This document shows positions 1 to 8,424 of a stretch of DNA of 38,538 bases, in pieces. The number at the start of each line of letters is the position of its first letter. Positions within the stretch are counted from its first letter, which is position 1. Under the pieces are notes generated by a model. The model did no database searches and had not been told where the DNA came from. It saw only the letters and a list, made by a program, of their open reading frames with translations. Made by a program: the position numbers and the translations under genes. The DNA lies in the NCBI GenBank assembly GCA_026390135.1, contig JAPLGN010000008.1, forward strand, positions 1 through 38,538. The letters are read 5' to 3'. The stretch comes from Campylobacterales bacterium (GTDB lineage: Bacteria; Campylobacterota; Campylobacteria; Campylobacterales; Sulfurimonadaceae).

Positions 1-4
1 TTTT

Positions 5-21
5 CTCTCCTCTTCGGAGAG
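5..21. other. Short GC-rich hairpin at window start
   Basis: CTCTCC and GGAGAG can pair around a five-base loop. No T-tract follows on the plus strand, so a terminator for a gene left of the window is possible but not shown. Nothing else is visible before the promoter of the first gene. Confidence 0.25.
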
Positions 22-107
22 GCATTCACAATCCATTCACTTTTTTAATCCATAATAAGAGATCAAATTGTTGGTGTGTTATTATCGTTTTTTTGATGTC
101 TTTGTGA

Positions 108-113
108 TACAAT
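108..113 (+). promoter_or_regulatory. Probable -10 box for the 160-1997 gene pair
   Basis: TACAAT lies 46 bases before the first ATG in a T-rich stretch. No convincing -35 is present, as is common in Campylobacterota sigma-70 promoters. A strong AGGAG at 150-154, five bases before the ATG at 160, fixes the translation start. Confidence 0.5.
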
Positions 114-159
114 AGTCCACATAAAATGAGAAGATCCTCAACTTACACTAGGAGATAAG

Positions 160-1170
160 ATGTTAAATAAATTTTTGATGGGTGCATGTGCACTATCACT
201 CGCAGCTTCCGTTGCTTTTGGTGCCCAAGGGGTTAAATTCTATGTCGGTGATGGCAATAAAGAAAAAGAGTTTATGAGCTTGGTCAATGATAAGATCAGT
301 ACTTTGGGATTTGTTCTCTCTGATCCGCATGAGCATATCGACAATGCGTATAAAACCAAATGGGGCACACCAACACAAACAATCAAAGGTGTAACGGGTC
401 CACACCCTGATTTCGATCCGACGTTTAAAGTAACATTGGATAATCTTGGATTTTTCTCGATTACGAATGATGCAATTGTCGGACCGTTGTTGATGAAAGA
501 ACCGGCTCTTGGTGGATTTTCTCCGTTTAATCTTGGAATCTACAAAAAATTGGGTGAAGATAAAACGTATGTAGGGCATGTTATGCCTGAAACGATGTTG
601 GATATCGTAGGGATAAAAGACAAAGAGGTACGTGAAAAATTTGTTGCTTCTTTCACTGAATTGGACAAAATGACCGAAAAAGAGATCAGTTCAAAAGTAC
701 AATATGTCGATTACAAAGCATTGCCGGCTAAGCCAATGATGACATTTGAAGTACCGTTTGATCGTGCTGGCGGAGTAGAGAAGTTTAAGGGTGATTTCCA
801 AAGCCGATTTGAAGAGGCATTTGAAGCACACAAATATATCATTGCTGGGTATAAAGACATGAAAGAATCTATGGACGGTGCAGGTATTAAATTCGATCGT
901 TTTGATGCGTATTGGGTTTATTCATTATGTCACTTCCGCTTCTCGGAGGGCATTTTCAATCAAGGTCGTCCTGATGCCAATGTATTTGCACCGTGTTCAA
1001 TGTACATGTATGTTGACAAAGGATCAAACAAGATGATGGTTGGTATGCCACGTTTGGAGACATGGGCAGCTGTTATGGGTATCAAAGATCCTAAAATGGT
1101 TAATTCTATTCTAGGGCTTGATAAAGAAATCACTAAAATCATGACAGATTTGGGAGCAAAAGAGCTATGA
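160..1170 (+). CDS. Exported DUF302-like protein, possibly two tandem domains
   Basis: A 336-residue protein with a Sec signal peptide (hydrophobic stretch at residues 5-20, cleavage near AFG-AQ), so it is probably periplasmic. The C-terminal part has a pattern I recognise from DUF302: a residue run ending in 'FAPCSMYMYVD', then 'MMVGMPRLETWAAVMG' and a helix rich in charged residues. The N-terminal half has a similar layout ('PFNLGIYK' followed by 'VGHVMPETMLDIVG'), which suggests a duplicated domain. No catalytic motif is visible and the function is unknown. Its last four bases (ATGA) overlap the next gene, so the two are translationally coupled. The DUF302 assignment is by eye and tentative. 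Confidence 0.6.
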   Translation: MLNKFLMGACALSLAASVAFGAQGVKFYVGDGNKEKEFMSLVNDKISTLGFVLSDPHEHIDNAYKTKWGTPTQTIKGVTGPHPDFDPTFKVTLDNLGFFSITNDAIVGPLLMKEPALGGFSPFNLGIYKKLGEDKTYVGHVMPETMLDIVGIKDKEVREKFVASFTELDKMTEKEISSKVQYVDYKALPAKPMMTFEVPFDRAGGVEKFKGDFQSRFEEAFEAHKYIIAGYKDMKESMDGAGIKFDRFDAYWVYSLCHFRFSEGIFNQGRPDANVFAPCSMYMYVDKGSNKMMVGMPRLETWAAVMGIKDPKMVNSILGLDKEITKIMTDLGAKEL

Positions 1171-1997
1171 AAAAAGTACTATCATTAACTGCGCTGGCAT
1201 TTGCCATCGCATTTTCAGGATGTTCTGCAACTGCACCAAAGATTGAAGGCGGCGTTGCCATAGAAAAAATGGTTCCTGCGTACAGAGTTGGTGCGTATGT
1301 TGATGTTGAGAGCGCTAAATCAAAATTAGCGGCTCAGGGTTTTGAAATCGTTGGTACCTTTAAGCCAGCAGCAGACTCTACAACGATTCTGTACACAAAT
1401 GCTGCTATGAAAGCAGATGCTAACAAGCCCATGCGTGGTTTGGCGGCAGTAGGAAGAATTTTAGTGGATGATGAGCATCATCAAATTCACATTGCTAATC
1501 CAATTTATTTTAACAAAGCATTCTTGCAAGATGATTACAATCATGCGACAGCTTCAGCTGAATATATTGCTTTAGACAAAGCCTTTGGTCCATTGACAAA
1601 TTCTGAAGACCAATGGGAATTTGCAGGATTACCGGATTATCATTTTATGATCGGTATGCCGAATTATCAAGATATGGATGTTGTAGGTGAGGGTTCAACG
1701 GCTGATTTAATAGCTCGTGCGAAAGCAGCTAAAGGTATGGTTGTTCAAGTTGGTGACGATCGTTATGTTGCGTTTGTTGAACTCGATAAACGCACCAGCG
1801 CTTTCCCTAAAAAAATCGGTACACAAAACAGTGAGCTTTTGCCATGGGCTGTGTTAATCGAGGGCGGAAAAGCAAAAGCGTTAAATGCAAAATATTTTAT
1901 CGCAGTTAGTTACCCATTGTTGGACATGGGTGGATTTATGGGAATTATGACGATTCCTGATGCAGTTACAAAAAGTCTTCAAAAAACGTTTAAATAA
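1167..1997 (+). CDS. Lipoprotein paired with the upstream DUF302-like protein
   Basis: A 276-residue protein with a lipoprotein signal: a short hydrophobic N-terminus and a lipobox ending at Cys19 (FSGC). It is likely anchored to a membrane facing the periplasm. The C-terminal third ('ELLPWAVLIEGGKAKALN' and 'YFIAVSYPLLDMGGFMGIMTIPDAV') resembles the end of the upstream protein in shape: a short strand, a 'leucine-proline-hydrophobic' stretch, then a methionine/glycine-rich segment. The two may be distant relatives acting together. The start overlaps the upstream stop by ATGA. No function can be named; the coding call is secure from the signal, the coupling and the clean reading frame. Confidence 0.6.
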   Translation: MKKVLSLTALAFAIAFSGCSATAPKIEGGVAIEKMVPAYRVGAYVDVESAKSKLAAQGFEIVGTFKPAADSTTILYTNAAMKADANKPMRGLAAVGRILVDDEHHQIHIANPIYFNKAFLQDDYNHATASAEYIALDKAFGPLTNSEDQWEFAGLPDYHFMIGMPNYQDMDVVGEGSTADLIARAKAAKGMVVQVGDDRYVAFVELDKRTSAFPKKIGTQNSELLPWAVLIEGGKAKALNAKYFIAVSYPLLDMGGFMGIMTIPDAVTKSLQKTFK

Positions 1998-2013
1998 TTA
2001 CGTACTTCTCATT

Positions 2014-2033
2014 ATTCCCGCTTACGCGGGAAT
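2014..2033. repeat. Palindromic repeat (REP-like hairpin) between convergent genes
   Basis: ATTCCCGC and GCGGGAAT form a perfect 8-bp stem around a 4-base loop. It lies between the convergent ends of the 1997 and 2044 genes. This resembles the dispersed 'ATTCCCGC-N-GCGGGAAT' palindromes of many proteobacteria. Related hairpins occur at 12894-12970, again between convergent genes. It may serve as a bidirectional transcription end, although neither side has a strong T-tract. Confidence 0.6.
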
Positions 2034-2043
2034 CTAACTTCCT

Positions 2044-3084
2044 CTAAATCTTAAACGCTATTTCACCTAACATCTTCTGAACAATATCCTGATAATATTT
2101 TTTCTGTACATCACTGCCAAGCGCTACTGGCGGTTCGCCATTATCTGATCCCTCACGAATTTCCATATCGAGAGGTATTTGACCTAACAAGGGAATATTG
2201 TATCGCTCACTTAAACGCTGTCCTCCTCCTGAACCAAAAATATCATAACGATTTCCCGTATCCGGAGCAATAAAATAGCTCATATTCTCAACCAATCCTG
2301 CCATAGGGACGTGGATATCTTGAAACATTCGGATGGCACGACTGACGTCATCAGATGCTACGAGTTGGGGTGTGGTGACGAGTATTCCAGCCGTGATGGG
2401 AAGCTCTTGTGCCATGGTAAGCTGAATGTCCCCTGTCCCCGGAGGCATATCGATGACCATAAAATCAAGTTCACCCCATGCAACGTCTTCGAGAAACTGA
2501 ATTAGCGCGGAAACGGCAACAGATGAACGCCAGACAAGCGGTGTATCAGAGGTGGGCGTGGTTAATGCTACGCTCATGATTTTAAGTCCGTAGTTTTCGC
2601 TAGGGACGATTTTATTGTCATCATTCCAGCTGATTTTTTCCAAATCAGTATTTGTGAGTCGCGGAACATTGGGTCCATAGACGTCAGCATCCAATAGACC
2701 TACCTTATAGCCCAACTGAGCAAGTGCGATAGCAAGATTAACGCTTACGGTACTTTTGCCCACTCCGCCCTTGCCGCTTGTTACGGCAATAACGTTTGCG
2801 GCATACGGTGCTCGATTATTTGGTATTGCTGTAGTACCATAGTTTGTGTCTTTTTGTATTTGTGCTTTTTTCGTGATGTTGAGAGATTTAAATTCATGCG
2901 AAAAAGCAGCTTCTATGGCTGTTTTAACCGTGAGATAGGATTCATCACTAACGGTAAGAAGTTCTACGTGGGCGTTACCGTCGGTAACTTTTGAAGTAGA
3001 GATAAGTTTTAACTCACCAAGCGTTCGATCAAGATTTGGGTATTTAAGCGTTTGCAGCGCGTGCTCAAAGTTTTTACTATTCAT
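2044..3084 (-). CDS. mrp: Mrp/ApbC-family P-loop ATPase, Fe-S cluster carrier
   Basis: Cytoplasmic ATPase of the Mrp/NBP35 family, which holds and delivers Fe-S clusters. It has the deviant Walker A 'GKGGVGKST', the 'DADVYGPN' segment, a Walker B-like 'VIDMPPGTGD' and the family motif 'VENMSYF'. The usual CxxC near the C-terminus is absent: the region after 'VENMSYFIAPDTGNRYDIFG' has no cysteine pair. The frame is open to 3216, but I place the start at the ATG at 3084. There a GAGGAA precedes it, the ATG overlaps the upstream stop, and the protein then starts with the usual short MIP18-like domain (346 residues). It is the last gene of a three-gene operon. The missing cysteines cast some doubt on classical cluster transfer. 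Confidence 0.92.
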   Translation of the reverse strand: MNSKNFEHALQTLKYPNLDRTLGELKLISTSKVTDGNAHVELLTVSDESYLTVKTAIEAAFSHEFKSLNITKKAQIQKDTNYGTTAIPNNRAPYAANVIAVTSGKGGVGKSTVSVNLAIALAQLGYKVGLLDADVYGPNVPRLTNTDLEKISWNDDNKIVPSENYGLKIMSVALTTPTSDTPLVWRSSVAVSALIQFLEDVAWGELDFMVIDMPPGTGDIQLTMAQELPITAGILVTTPQLVASDDVSRAIRMFQDIHVPMAGLVENMSYFIAPDTGNRYDIFGSGGGQRLSERYNIPLLGQIPLDMEIREGSDNGEPPVALGSDVQKKYYQDIVQKMLGEIAFKI

Positions 3085-3448
3085 AAGGATTTCCTCTAAT
3101 GTCTCGTGCGAGAAGGGATTTGGTTCCATTCGCTTTTTGAGCAAGCTTTGCAAGCGGTACTCGAGCAGCAGGATACTCGAGGCTAAGTCGATGATACGCC
3201 GTGATTCGCTCATCAATAAGACGGTTTAACGCGGCAACTACGCCACCGATGGTCCCAAGTTTATCGGTTTCATTTAAAAGATCTTTGATAAGCATTTCAC
3301 GTGAATGCATCTTCAATTCAAGTCCATTGAGTGAGGCTATGTTGATAAAATCTGCAGCACTGAGATAGAGTCCTGAGAAAAACGTATTGAGAAAATGATT
3401 TTCAAGGGTCAAAAATTTACTTCGCATTTCCTGATTGTGTTTTTTCAT
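3077..3448 (-). CDS. Small unknown protein between LRV protein and mrp
   Basis: A 123-residue protein, predicted helical and soluble, with no signal peptide and no recognised motif. Its ATG overlaps the stop of the upstream LRV gene (ATGA), and its own stop overlaps the mrp start (ATGAATAG), so all three are coupled. The C-terminus is basic and rich in Ala, Arg and Lys ('PAARVPLAKLAQKANGTKS'). Context suggests a role near Fe-S handling; that is inference only. Confidence 0.7.
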   Translation of the reverse strand: MKKHNQEMRSKFLTLENHFLNTFFSGLYLSAADFINIASLNGLELKMHSREMLIKDLLNETDKLGTIGGVVAALNRLIDERITAYHRLSLEYPAARVPLAKLAQKANGTKSLLARDIRGNPYE

Positions 3449-4050
3449 TTGGAGGCATCCAGATTTGCTTGTGCTGCTTTGGTTACGTCAATATCGTTGT
3501 CTTTTAGAAGTGATTCAATGATTTCTCTTGGCGCAGCGCGGTTTTCAGCAAGGCGCATACGAACCATTTTGTCATTGTCATCAACAAGTATTTTTAGTAA
3601 TTTTGGGGGAGTGTTTGGATTACCTGAGAGTCCATCGCGCACAATCTTTTCATCACTGAAAAATTTCTCTAAAACATCACTGGGAGTTGAAGGGTTAGTA
3701 GCGACTAGGGCACGAACGAGATTGATAGAGTCGTTGGCTAAATGGCGTAAAACTTCAACCGGCGTATGCGGATTTTTAGCAACTGCCCAGCGAGCTCCCA
3801 TATCAATCGGATTTTGAGAAATATCAATCAGTAAAGCAACCATTATGGGGCTGTACTCTTTATTACGTTCATAGACAGAGGTTCGCAATGAGAGATTCAT
3901 TGCGACTTGACCAACGAGCTGCTTATCCTCTTTAAAGGCATCATAAATTGTACGTACTTCTTCTATAGGAAGGGTTTTGTCTTCGAGAAATTCAATAAGA
4001 GCGAGGGTGTCTGAATGTTCGATTGCATACGAAACGGTGGTAGTACTCAT
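3445..4050 (-). CDS. Leucine-rich-repeat-variant (LRV) protein
   Basis: A 201-residue protein built of about five helical repeats of roughly 24 residues. They carry the LRV signature: arginine/alanine helix, then 'NP-x-TP', then 'VL' plus a short helix ending in Asp. Examples are 'AVAKNPHTPVEVLRHLANDS', 'NPSTPSDVLEKF' and 'NPNTPPKLLKIL'. The frame is open to 4113, but an AAGGAG seven bases before the ATG at 4050 decides the start. The Azotobacter LRV protein has an N-terminal 4Fe-4S cluster; this one shows no matching cysteine cluster. It heads the operon with mrp. The partner it binds is unknown. Confidence 0.8.
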   Translation of the reverse strand: MSTTTVSYAIEHSDTLALIEFLEDKTLPIEEVRTIYDAFKEDKQLVGQVAMNLSLRTSVYERNKEYSPIMVALLIDISQNPIDMGARWAVAKNPHTPVEVLRHLANDSINLVRALVATNPSTPSDVLEKFFSDEKIVRDGLSGNPNTPPKLLKILVDDNDKMVRMRLAENRAAPREIIESLLKDNDIDVTKAAQANLDASK

Positions 4051-4197
4051 ACGAGGACTCCTTAGATTTTGATATAAATGTAACTGTGATACTAGCAAAA
4101 ACTCATTAAACAAATACTTTTAAGTTCAAGTTATAAGGTTAAAAAAAGATAGCAGATATATAAGAAAACATAAAACAATATCTTATTAGGCAGATTG

Positions 4198-4209
4198 CAC
4201 AAAATTGTG
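4198..4209. promoter_or_regulatory. Possible operator, inverted repeat
   Basis: CACAA-AA-TTGTG is a perfect inverted repeat with 5-base arms, about 75 bases upstream of the probable -10 of the molybdoenzyme operon. It could be a regulator site, but such short palindromes also occur by chance in AT-rich DNA. Confidence 0.3.
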
Positions 4210-4259
4210 ATGGGAATGTAACAAATGGTAAAAAAAAAGGAAGTTTTAAAACAAATTTA

Positions 4260-4276
4260 AGAGTTATTAAGACTCT
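4260..4276. promoter_or_regulatory. Possible operator overlapping the -35 region
   Basis: AGAGT-7-ACTCT is an inverted repeat ending six bases before the TATAAT at 4283, so a protein bound here would cover the -35 area. That placement fits a repressor or a class II activator. The sequence matches no regulator I recognise. Confidence 0.35.
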
Positions 4277-4282
4277 CGAATC

Positions 4283-4288
4283 TATAAT
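4283..4288 (+). promoter_or_regulatory. Probable -10 box of the molybdoenzyme operon
   Basis: A perfect TATAAT lies about 87 bases before the rhodanese ATG, leaving an untranslated leader of roughly 80 bases. The ribosome binding site AAAGGAGC sits just before the ATG at 4375. No good -35 hexamer is present, which suggests activator dependence. Confidence 0.55.
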
Positions 4289-4374
4289 AGGGACGGTTAT
4301 TCTGTAAAAAATAGTTGTACCCTGATGGATGCAATGGGAGTTAGAATATTAATTTTAAAGAAAAAGGAGCATGG

Positions 4375-5493
4375 ATGAATAGATTGTTAATGACACTCTG
4401 TTTGGCGGCATCATTATCTGCAGCGAATGTATTAGCAGCAGATTATGTAAATAAGGACATCCTTATTTCAGCCGAAGAAGCGGTTAAGCTAATCGGAAAT
4501 CCAAAAGTTATGTTTGTATCGGGTGATAACGAAGATATTTATAAGCTAGGGCACATTAAGGGCTCAGTCGAAATGTATGCGCACCACTTACACCATTCAG
4601 AGATTGATGGGGAGATGCACTGTGCGCCTTTGTATCGTTGTGTTGATGATGCGCAACTGACGATTGGTAAAAAAGGGATTAGTAACGATATGACGGTTAT
4701 CGCATACGATGATTTTAAAGGTCCCAATGCAACAGGTGTTTATTCATTTTTTGACAGTTATGGACACAAAAATATAAAAGTACTTAATGGCGGTCGTGCA
4801 GCTATTATGGCAGTTGATCCGGCTCAAAAAGAGTACGATGCTCTTAATAAAGATTTAAAAGCACTTACAAAAGGGCAAAAAGATTCAAAAGAGAAGCTAA
4901 AAACTGCAGTTGATGCGGATAAAGCAACCCTTGAAGCTTCTATTGGTCAAGCACAAAATGATATGACGGCATTGAAAGTAAAAATGACGGAAGTTGAAAA
5001 GCGTCTTTTAGTTGTAAAAGGTGATGAAAACGTTACCGCTAAAACTTATAAAATCGATCCTAAAAATATCAAATACAGTGCAATTGCCGATAAAAATGAA
5101 GTAAAGCATGCAATGGAAGATATTCTTAAAAACGGTAAAAAGTCTAAATTTATCATTATTGATTCTCGTGGACTTGCAGAGATTATCGGTGAACGTAAAA
5201 TGGATAACGTAGCGCGTGGCGGACACATTCCAGGAGCAACTTTCATCGAATGGAGTCAAATCTCCGATGCGGATAAAAAAATGTCATTTAAATCTGCAGA
5301 TGAAATCCAAAAAGTATATGATAATTATGGTGTTACCAAAGATAAAACGATTTATGCTTACTGCCAAGTAGGTGCGGGTCGCGGTTCTGAACACATTACA
5401 GCGCTTCAATTGCTCGGTTACAAAAACGTCAAAGTCTTCACTGGAAGCTGGGATGTTTGGGGTAACGACATGAATCTTCCGATTAAACGATAA
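4375..5493 (+). CDS. Periplasmic two-domain rhodanese (sulfurtransferase) leading the molybdoenzyme operon
   Basis: A 372-residue protein with a Sec signal peptide (cleavage near VLA-AD, residue 21). Two rhodanese domains lie at about residues 30-148 and 235-370. The second has the active-site loop 'CQVGAGR' with nucleophile Cys330, followed by a helix, as in thiosulfate or 3-mercaptopyruvate sulfurtransferases. The first has Asp in place of Cys ('YDDFKG', residues 111-116) and is the usual inactive lobe. Two features are unusual: a charged, probably coiled-coil linker of about 70 residues (about 152-220) between the domains, and a His/Cys patch in the inactive lobe (His70, 71, 73, 74, 82, Cys83, Cys89) that could bind a metal. 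It lies nine bases before the catalytic subunit gene. It probably makes or accepts sulfane sulfur in the periplasm; the substrate is unknown. Confidence 0.88.
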   Translation: MNRLLMTLCLAASLSAANVLAADYVNKDILISAEEAVKLIGNPKVMFVSGDNEDIYKLGHIKGSVEMYAHHLHHSEIDGEMHCAPLYRCVDDAQLTIGKKGISNDMTVIAYDDFKGPNATGVYSFFDSYGHKNIKVLNGGRAAIMAVDPAQKEYDALNKDLKALTKGQKDSKEKLKTAVDADKATLEASIGQAQNDMTALKVKMTEVEKRLLVVKGDENVTAKTYKIDPKNIKYSAIADKNEVKHAMEDILKNGKKSKFIIIDSRGLAEIIGERKMDNVARGGHIPGATFIEWSQISDADKKMSFKSADEIQKVYDNYGVTKDKTIYAYCQVGAGRGSEHITALQLLGYKNVKVFTGSWDVWGNDMNLPIKR

Positions 5494-5502
5494 GGCTCAA
5501 AT

Positions 5503-8415
5503 ATGACAAAAGTAATGAACAATAATCGTCGTGATTTCCTGAAAGTTTCAGGGATGACGGCTGCATTGGTGGCTTCACAAGGTTCACTTTTCGCAAAAAC
5601 AAATGTAATGTCGGTTGAAAACGGGAAAGAAAATTACCCGAATACCAACTATACTGAAAGCATGTATCGCAACGAGTTTGCGTTTACGTACGGTAAAAAA
5701 GAAGAGCATGGTTTCGCGTATCACTGTGTAAACTGTCAAGGTAACTGTGCATGGGAAGTTTGGTCAAATAACGGTGTAGTTACCCGTGAAAACCAATCAG
5801 CTCGCTATCCGGTTATCAATGCAAAAATCCCTGACTTCAACCCACGCGGATGTAACAAAGGGGTTCAGCACTCTCAGGTAATGTACCAAAAAGACCGTTT
5901 GTTGTATCCAATGCAGCGTGTTGGTGAGCGTGGTGAAGGTAAATGGAAACGTATTAGCTGGGATGAGGCGGCTGAGGTCGTATGTCAACAAATCTTTGAT
6001 TGTATGACAGACCCTGAGCGCGGACCGGATAAATTGATGGTTCATGCGGGAACAGGTCTTTTGACTGAAGGTCGTCGTGGCGCTCCATTGCGTTTCTCGA
6101 CTCAATTGGGTGCGATTCGTATTTATCCTTCTTCTTACCTAGGGGACATGTTCTCAGGTGCTGCTATCGCATACGGTGAAGGTAATGTTGGTTGTACATG
6201 GGATTTCATGTATACCGTCGATACGGCTGTTATGTGGGGCGGAAATCCATCGGTTTCTCGTATTCCTGATGCTCACTTTGTATGGGAAGGAAAATACAAC
6301 GGGGCGAAAGTCATCGTTATTACCCCTGAGTTCAATGCAACGGCTAAATCCGCGGATCTTTGGATTCCAATCAAAGCGGGTTCAGATAACATCCTCGCAA
6401 TGAGTGTTATGAATGTTATCATCAACGAAAAGCTTTATAAGCCAGAGTTTATGAAAACGTTTACCGATCTTCCGTTCTTGGTCGATGTGAAAACGCAAAA
6501 AATGATTCGACGCTCCGATATGGAACATGCGGCAAACGAAGAAGATCATCATAAATATGAAGAACAATTCTACAGTATGAACAAAGCAACAGGAAAAGCT
6601 GCTTTGATGCCGGCTACTGAAGGAAGCGCAATCAAATCGCTTCGTCTTGATGAACAAGGTATCGAACCTGAGCTTGAAGGGTCATGGACGATTACCGATG
6701 TCGATGGGAATAAACGCCAAGTTACTACTGTATTTGAAATGCTCAAAGCATCAGCGGCAAAATTTGCTCCTGAAGCAACCAAAGATATTACAGGGGTTCA
6801 TCCAGATACCGTTCGTGTCCTTGCACATGATATTGCATTGCCGAAAGTCGTTGAGATTACAACCGGTTTCTCTCTCAATAAATATTTTAATGGTGTAATG
6901 TCAATCTGGAATATCTCCTCTATTTGTGGATTAACAGGGCGCATGGGACCATACGGCGGATTAAATACTGAAAATGAATTTACCCTTTCCGGTCTTGGCG
7001 TATTGGGTGGATTTAGCGGTAAGTACAATGCTCGTTTTGGTTCTGGTTTTGTTGGCGAATTTGTCTTCGGCGATGGAATGAAATCATTTGATAAATTCTT
7101 CAGTGATGAAGACGTTAAACGTGCACAAAACGGTATGTCTAAAAAAGAGTATATGGCAGTATTGTCAGAAATGCTCAAATCGGGTGAAAATGATAAAGTC
7201 AATCAAGCGTCCAAACATGGTAATGTTAACAAGCCATGGTGGCAGCCTGATTGTGCTCTTATCGTAGCCGATTCTAAATTCCGTCGCAACAAAGGTTCTG
7301 AATACCGTAAAGCATTTTTGGAAAAAACGAAGTTTTATGCGTACGTGGACTATCGTATGTCTGAAGCTGCACAATTTGCGGATATTTTACTTCCTGCAAA
7401 ATCGCACTATGAAGTTTATGACCTTCGTACGTCTCCGGGTTACCACCGTTTTACGAATCTTGCACAGCCGGTTGCGAACATCAAGAATATTGGTGAGTCA
7501 ATGGATGAGTGGTCAATGTTTACCCTTCTTGCCAAAAAAATGGAAGAGATGGCAAACCGTCCTCAAAATATTGCCAAAGCAAAAGTACCTGATCATAAAA
7601 AATATGCAAAACCTGGTTTCCATGATTTGACTATTTTCCACAAAGAGTACACGAATACCGATCCAGAATCTGAAGGGGCTGGTGAAAACTACCTCGGAAC
7701 TGATAAGATGGCAGTTCAAGCAGCATTGGAAAAATGTGAGCAGTACGAGCCATGGACGATGGAAAAAATGTACAAAGTGGGCGGATTCTTGCTTATCAAT
7801 GAAAAAGCAGCGAAAAGTTCACCTTTGTATTCTGATCGCCCGTACAGCTCTATGGAGTTTACCCTTTATAAATTTGAGCGTCTTGAAACACTCTCTGGTC
7901 GTCAAACATTCTATGTTGACCATGAGCTGTATATTAAGATGGGTGCAGCAACCAATACAGGTATGGAAGGAATCCGCCCACAAAGCAAAGATCATCCATA
8001 CGTGTTTATGACTCCGCACGCTCGTTGGTCAATTCACTCTAACTATAAAACATCACGTACGCTTCTACGTTTGCAACGTGGTGTTCCTGCAATCCAAGTA
8101 AATCGTGTGGTTGCAGAGTCTAAGGGAATTAAAGATGGAGAGACTATCCGTATTTTCAATCACCAAGGTGAGTTCTATGCAATGGCAAAACTCTCTTCAT
8201 CTGCACCTGCTGATGGATTGGTTCTTGAGCATGGATGGGAACCGTACATGTATTTGAAAAACAAAGGTCACAATGAGGTCGTTCCTGTCGCAATGAACCT
8301 TTTGGAAATGGCTGATGGCTGGGGTCACCTGAAATTTGGTGGTCTGTGGGATGGTAACCAATACGCTTACGATGGTGCCGTGAACTATGAAAAAGCAACT
8401 GACGTAAAATATTAA
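5503..8415 (+). CDS. Type II DMSO-reductase-family molybdopterin oxidoreductase, catalytic alpha subunit
   Basis: A 970-residue bis-MGD molybdoenzyme, exported folded by Tat: 'NRRDFLK' at residues 8-14 precedes a hydrophobic stretch. The FS0 cluster motif has His as first ligand (His74, Cys78, Cys82, Cys117), typical of the NarG/SerA/ClrA/DdhA/EbdA/PcrA group (type II). Asp215 in 'YLGDMFSG' aligns with the Mo-ligand Asp of NarG. 'WGGNPSVSRIPDAHF' and the C-terminal dinucleotide-binding domain ('HARWSIHSNY') support this. The length is near SerA and ClrA (about 910-920) and far below NarG (about 1250). It sits in an operon with beta and gamma subunits and no NarI-like anchor, so a soluble periplasmic complex is expected. 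The substrate cannot be told: selenate, chlorate and dimethyl sulfide enzymes belong to the same group, and the upstream rhodanese favours a sulfur compound. Confidence 0.93.
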   Translation: MTKVMNNNRRDFLKVSGMTAALVASQGSLFAKTNVMSVENGKENYPNTNYTESMYRNEFAFTYGKKEEHGFAYHCVNCQGNCAWEVWSNNGVVTRENQSARYPVINAKIPDFNPRGCNKGVQHSQVMYQKDRLLYPMQRVGERGEGKWKRISWDEAAEVVCQQIFDCMTDPERGPDKLMVHAGTGLLTEGRRGAPLRFSTQLGAIRIYPSSYLGDMFSGAAIAYGEGNVGCTWDFMYTVDTAVMWGGNPSVSRIPDAHFVWEGKYNGAKVIVITPEFNATAKSADLWIPIKAGSDNILAMSVMNVIINEKLYKPEFMKTFTDLPFLVDVKTQKMIRRSDMEHAANEEDHHKYEEQFYSMNKATGKAALMPATEGSAIKSLRLDEQGIEPELEGSWTITDVDGNKRQVTTVFEMLKASAAKFAPEATKDITGVHPDTVRVLAHDIALPKVVEITTGFSLNKYFNGVMSIWNISSICGLTGRMGPYGGLNTENEFTLSGLGVLGGFSGKYNARFGSGFVGEFVFGDGMKSFDKFFSDEDVKRAQNGMSKKEYMAVLSEMLKSGENDKVNQASKHGNVNKPWWQPDCALIVADSKFRRNKGSEYRKAFLEKTKFYAYVDYRMSEAAQFADILLPAKSHYEVYDLRTSPGYHRFTNLAQPVANIKNIGESMDEWSMFTLLAKKMEEMANRPQNIAKAKVPDHKKYAKPGFHDLTIFHKEYTNTDPESEGAGENYLGTDKMAVQAALEKCEQYEPWTMEKMYKVGGFLLINEKAAKSSPLYSDRPYSSMEFTLYKFERLETLSGRQTFYVDHELYIKMGAATNTGMEGIRPQSKDHPYVFMTPHARWSIHSNYKTSRTLLRLQRGVPAIQVNRVVAESKGIKDGETIRIFNHQGEFYAMAKLSSSAPADGLVLEHGWEPYMYLKNKGHNEVVPVAMNLLEMADGWGHLKFGGLWDGNQYAYDGAVNYEKATDVKY

Positions 8416-8424
8416 GGGGTTTAG

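Larger units (their letters stand above)
4051..4374. other. Divergent intergenic region, AT-rich
   Basis: About 320 bases between the LRV operon and the molybdoenzyme operon. It holds the probable -10 of the rightward operon (4283-4288), two short inverted repeats (4198-4209 and 4260-4276) and poly-A runs. No credible small gene was found. A leftward promoter for the LRV operon must also lie here, but I cannot place it with confidence. Confidence 0.6.

Noticed and set aside
3085-3216. Upstream extension of mrp to 3216
   Set aside because: It would overlap the neighbouring gene by 140 bases; the ATG at 3084 has a good ribosome site and overlaps the upstream stop.
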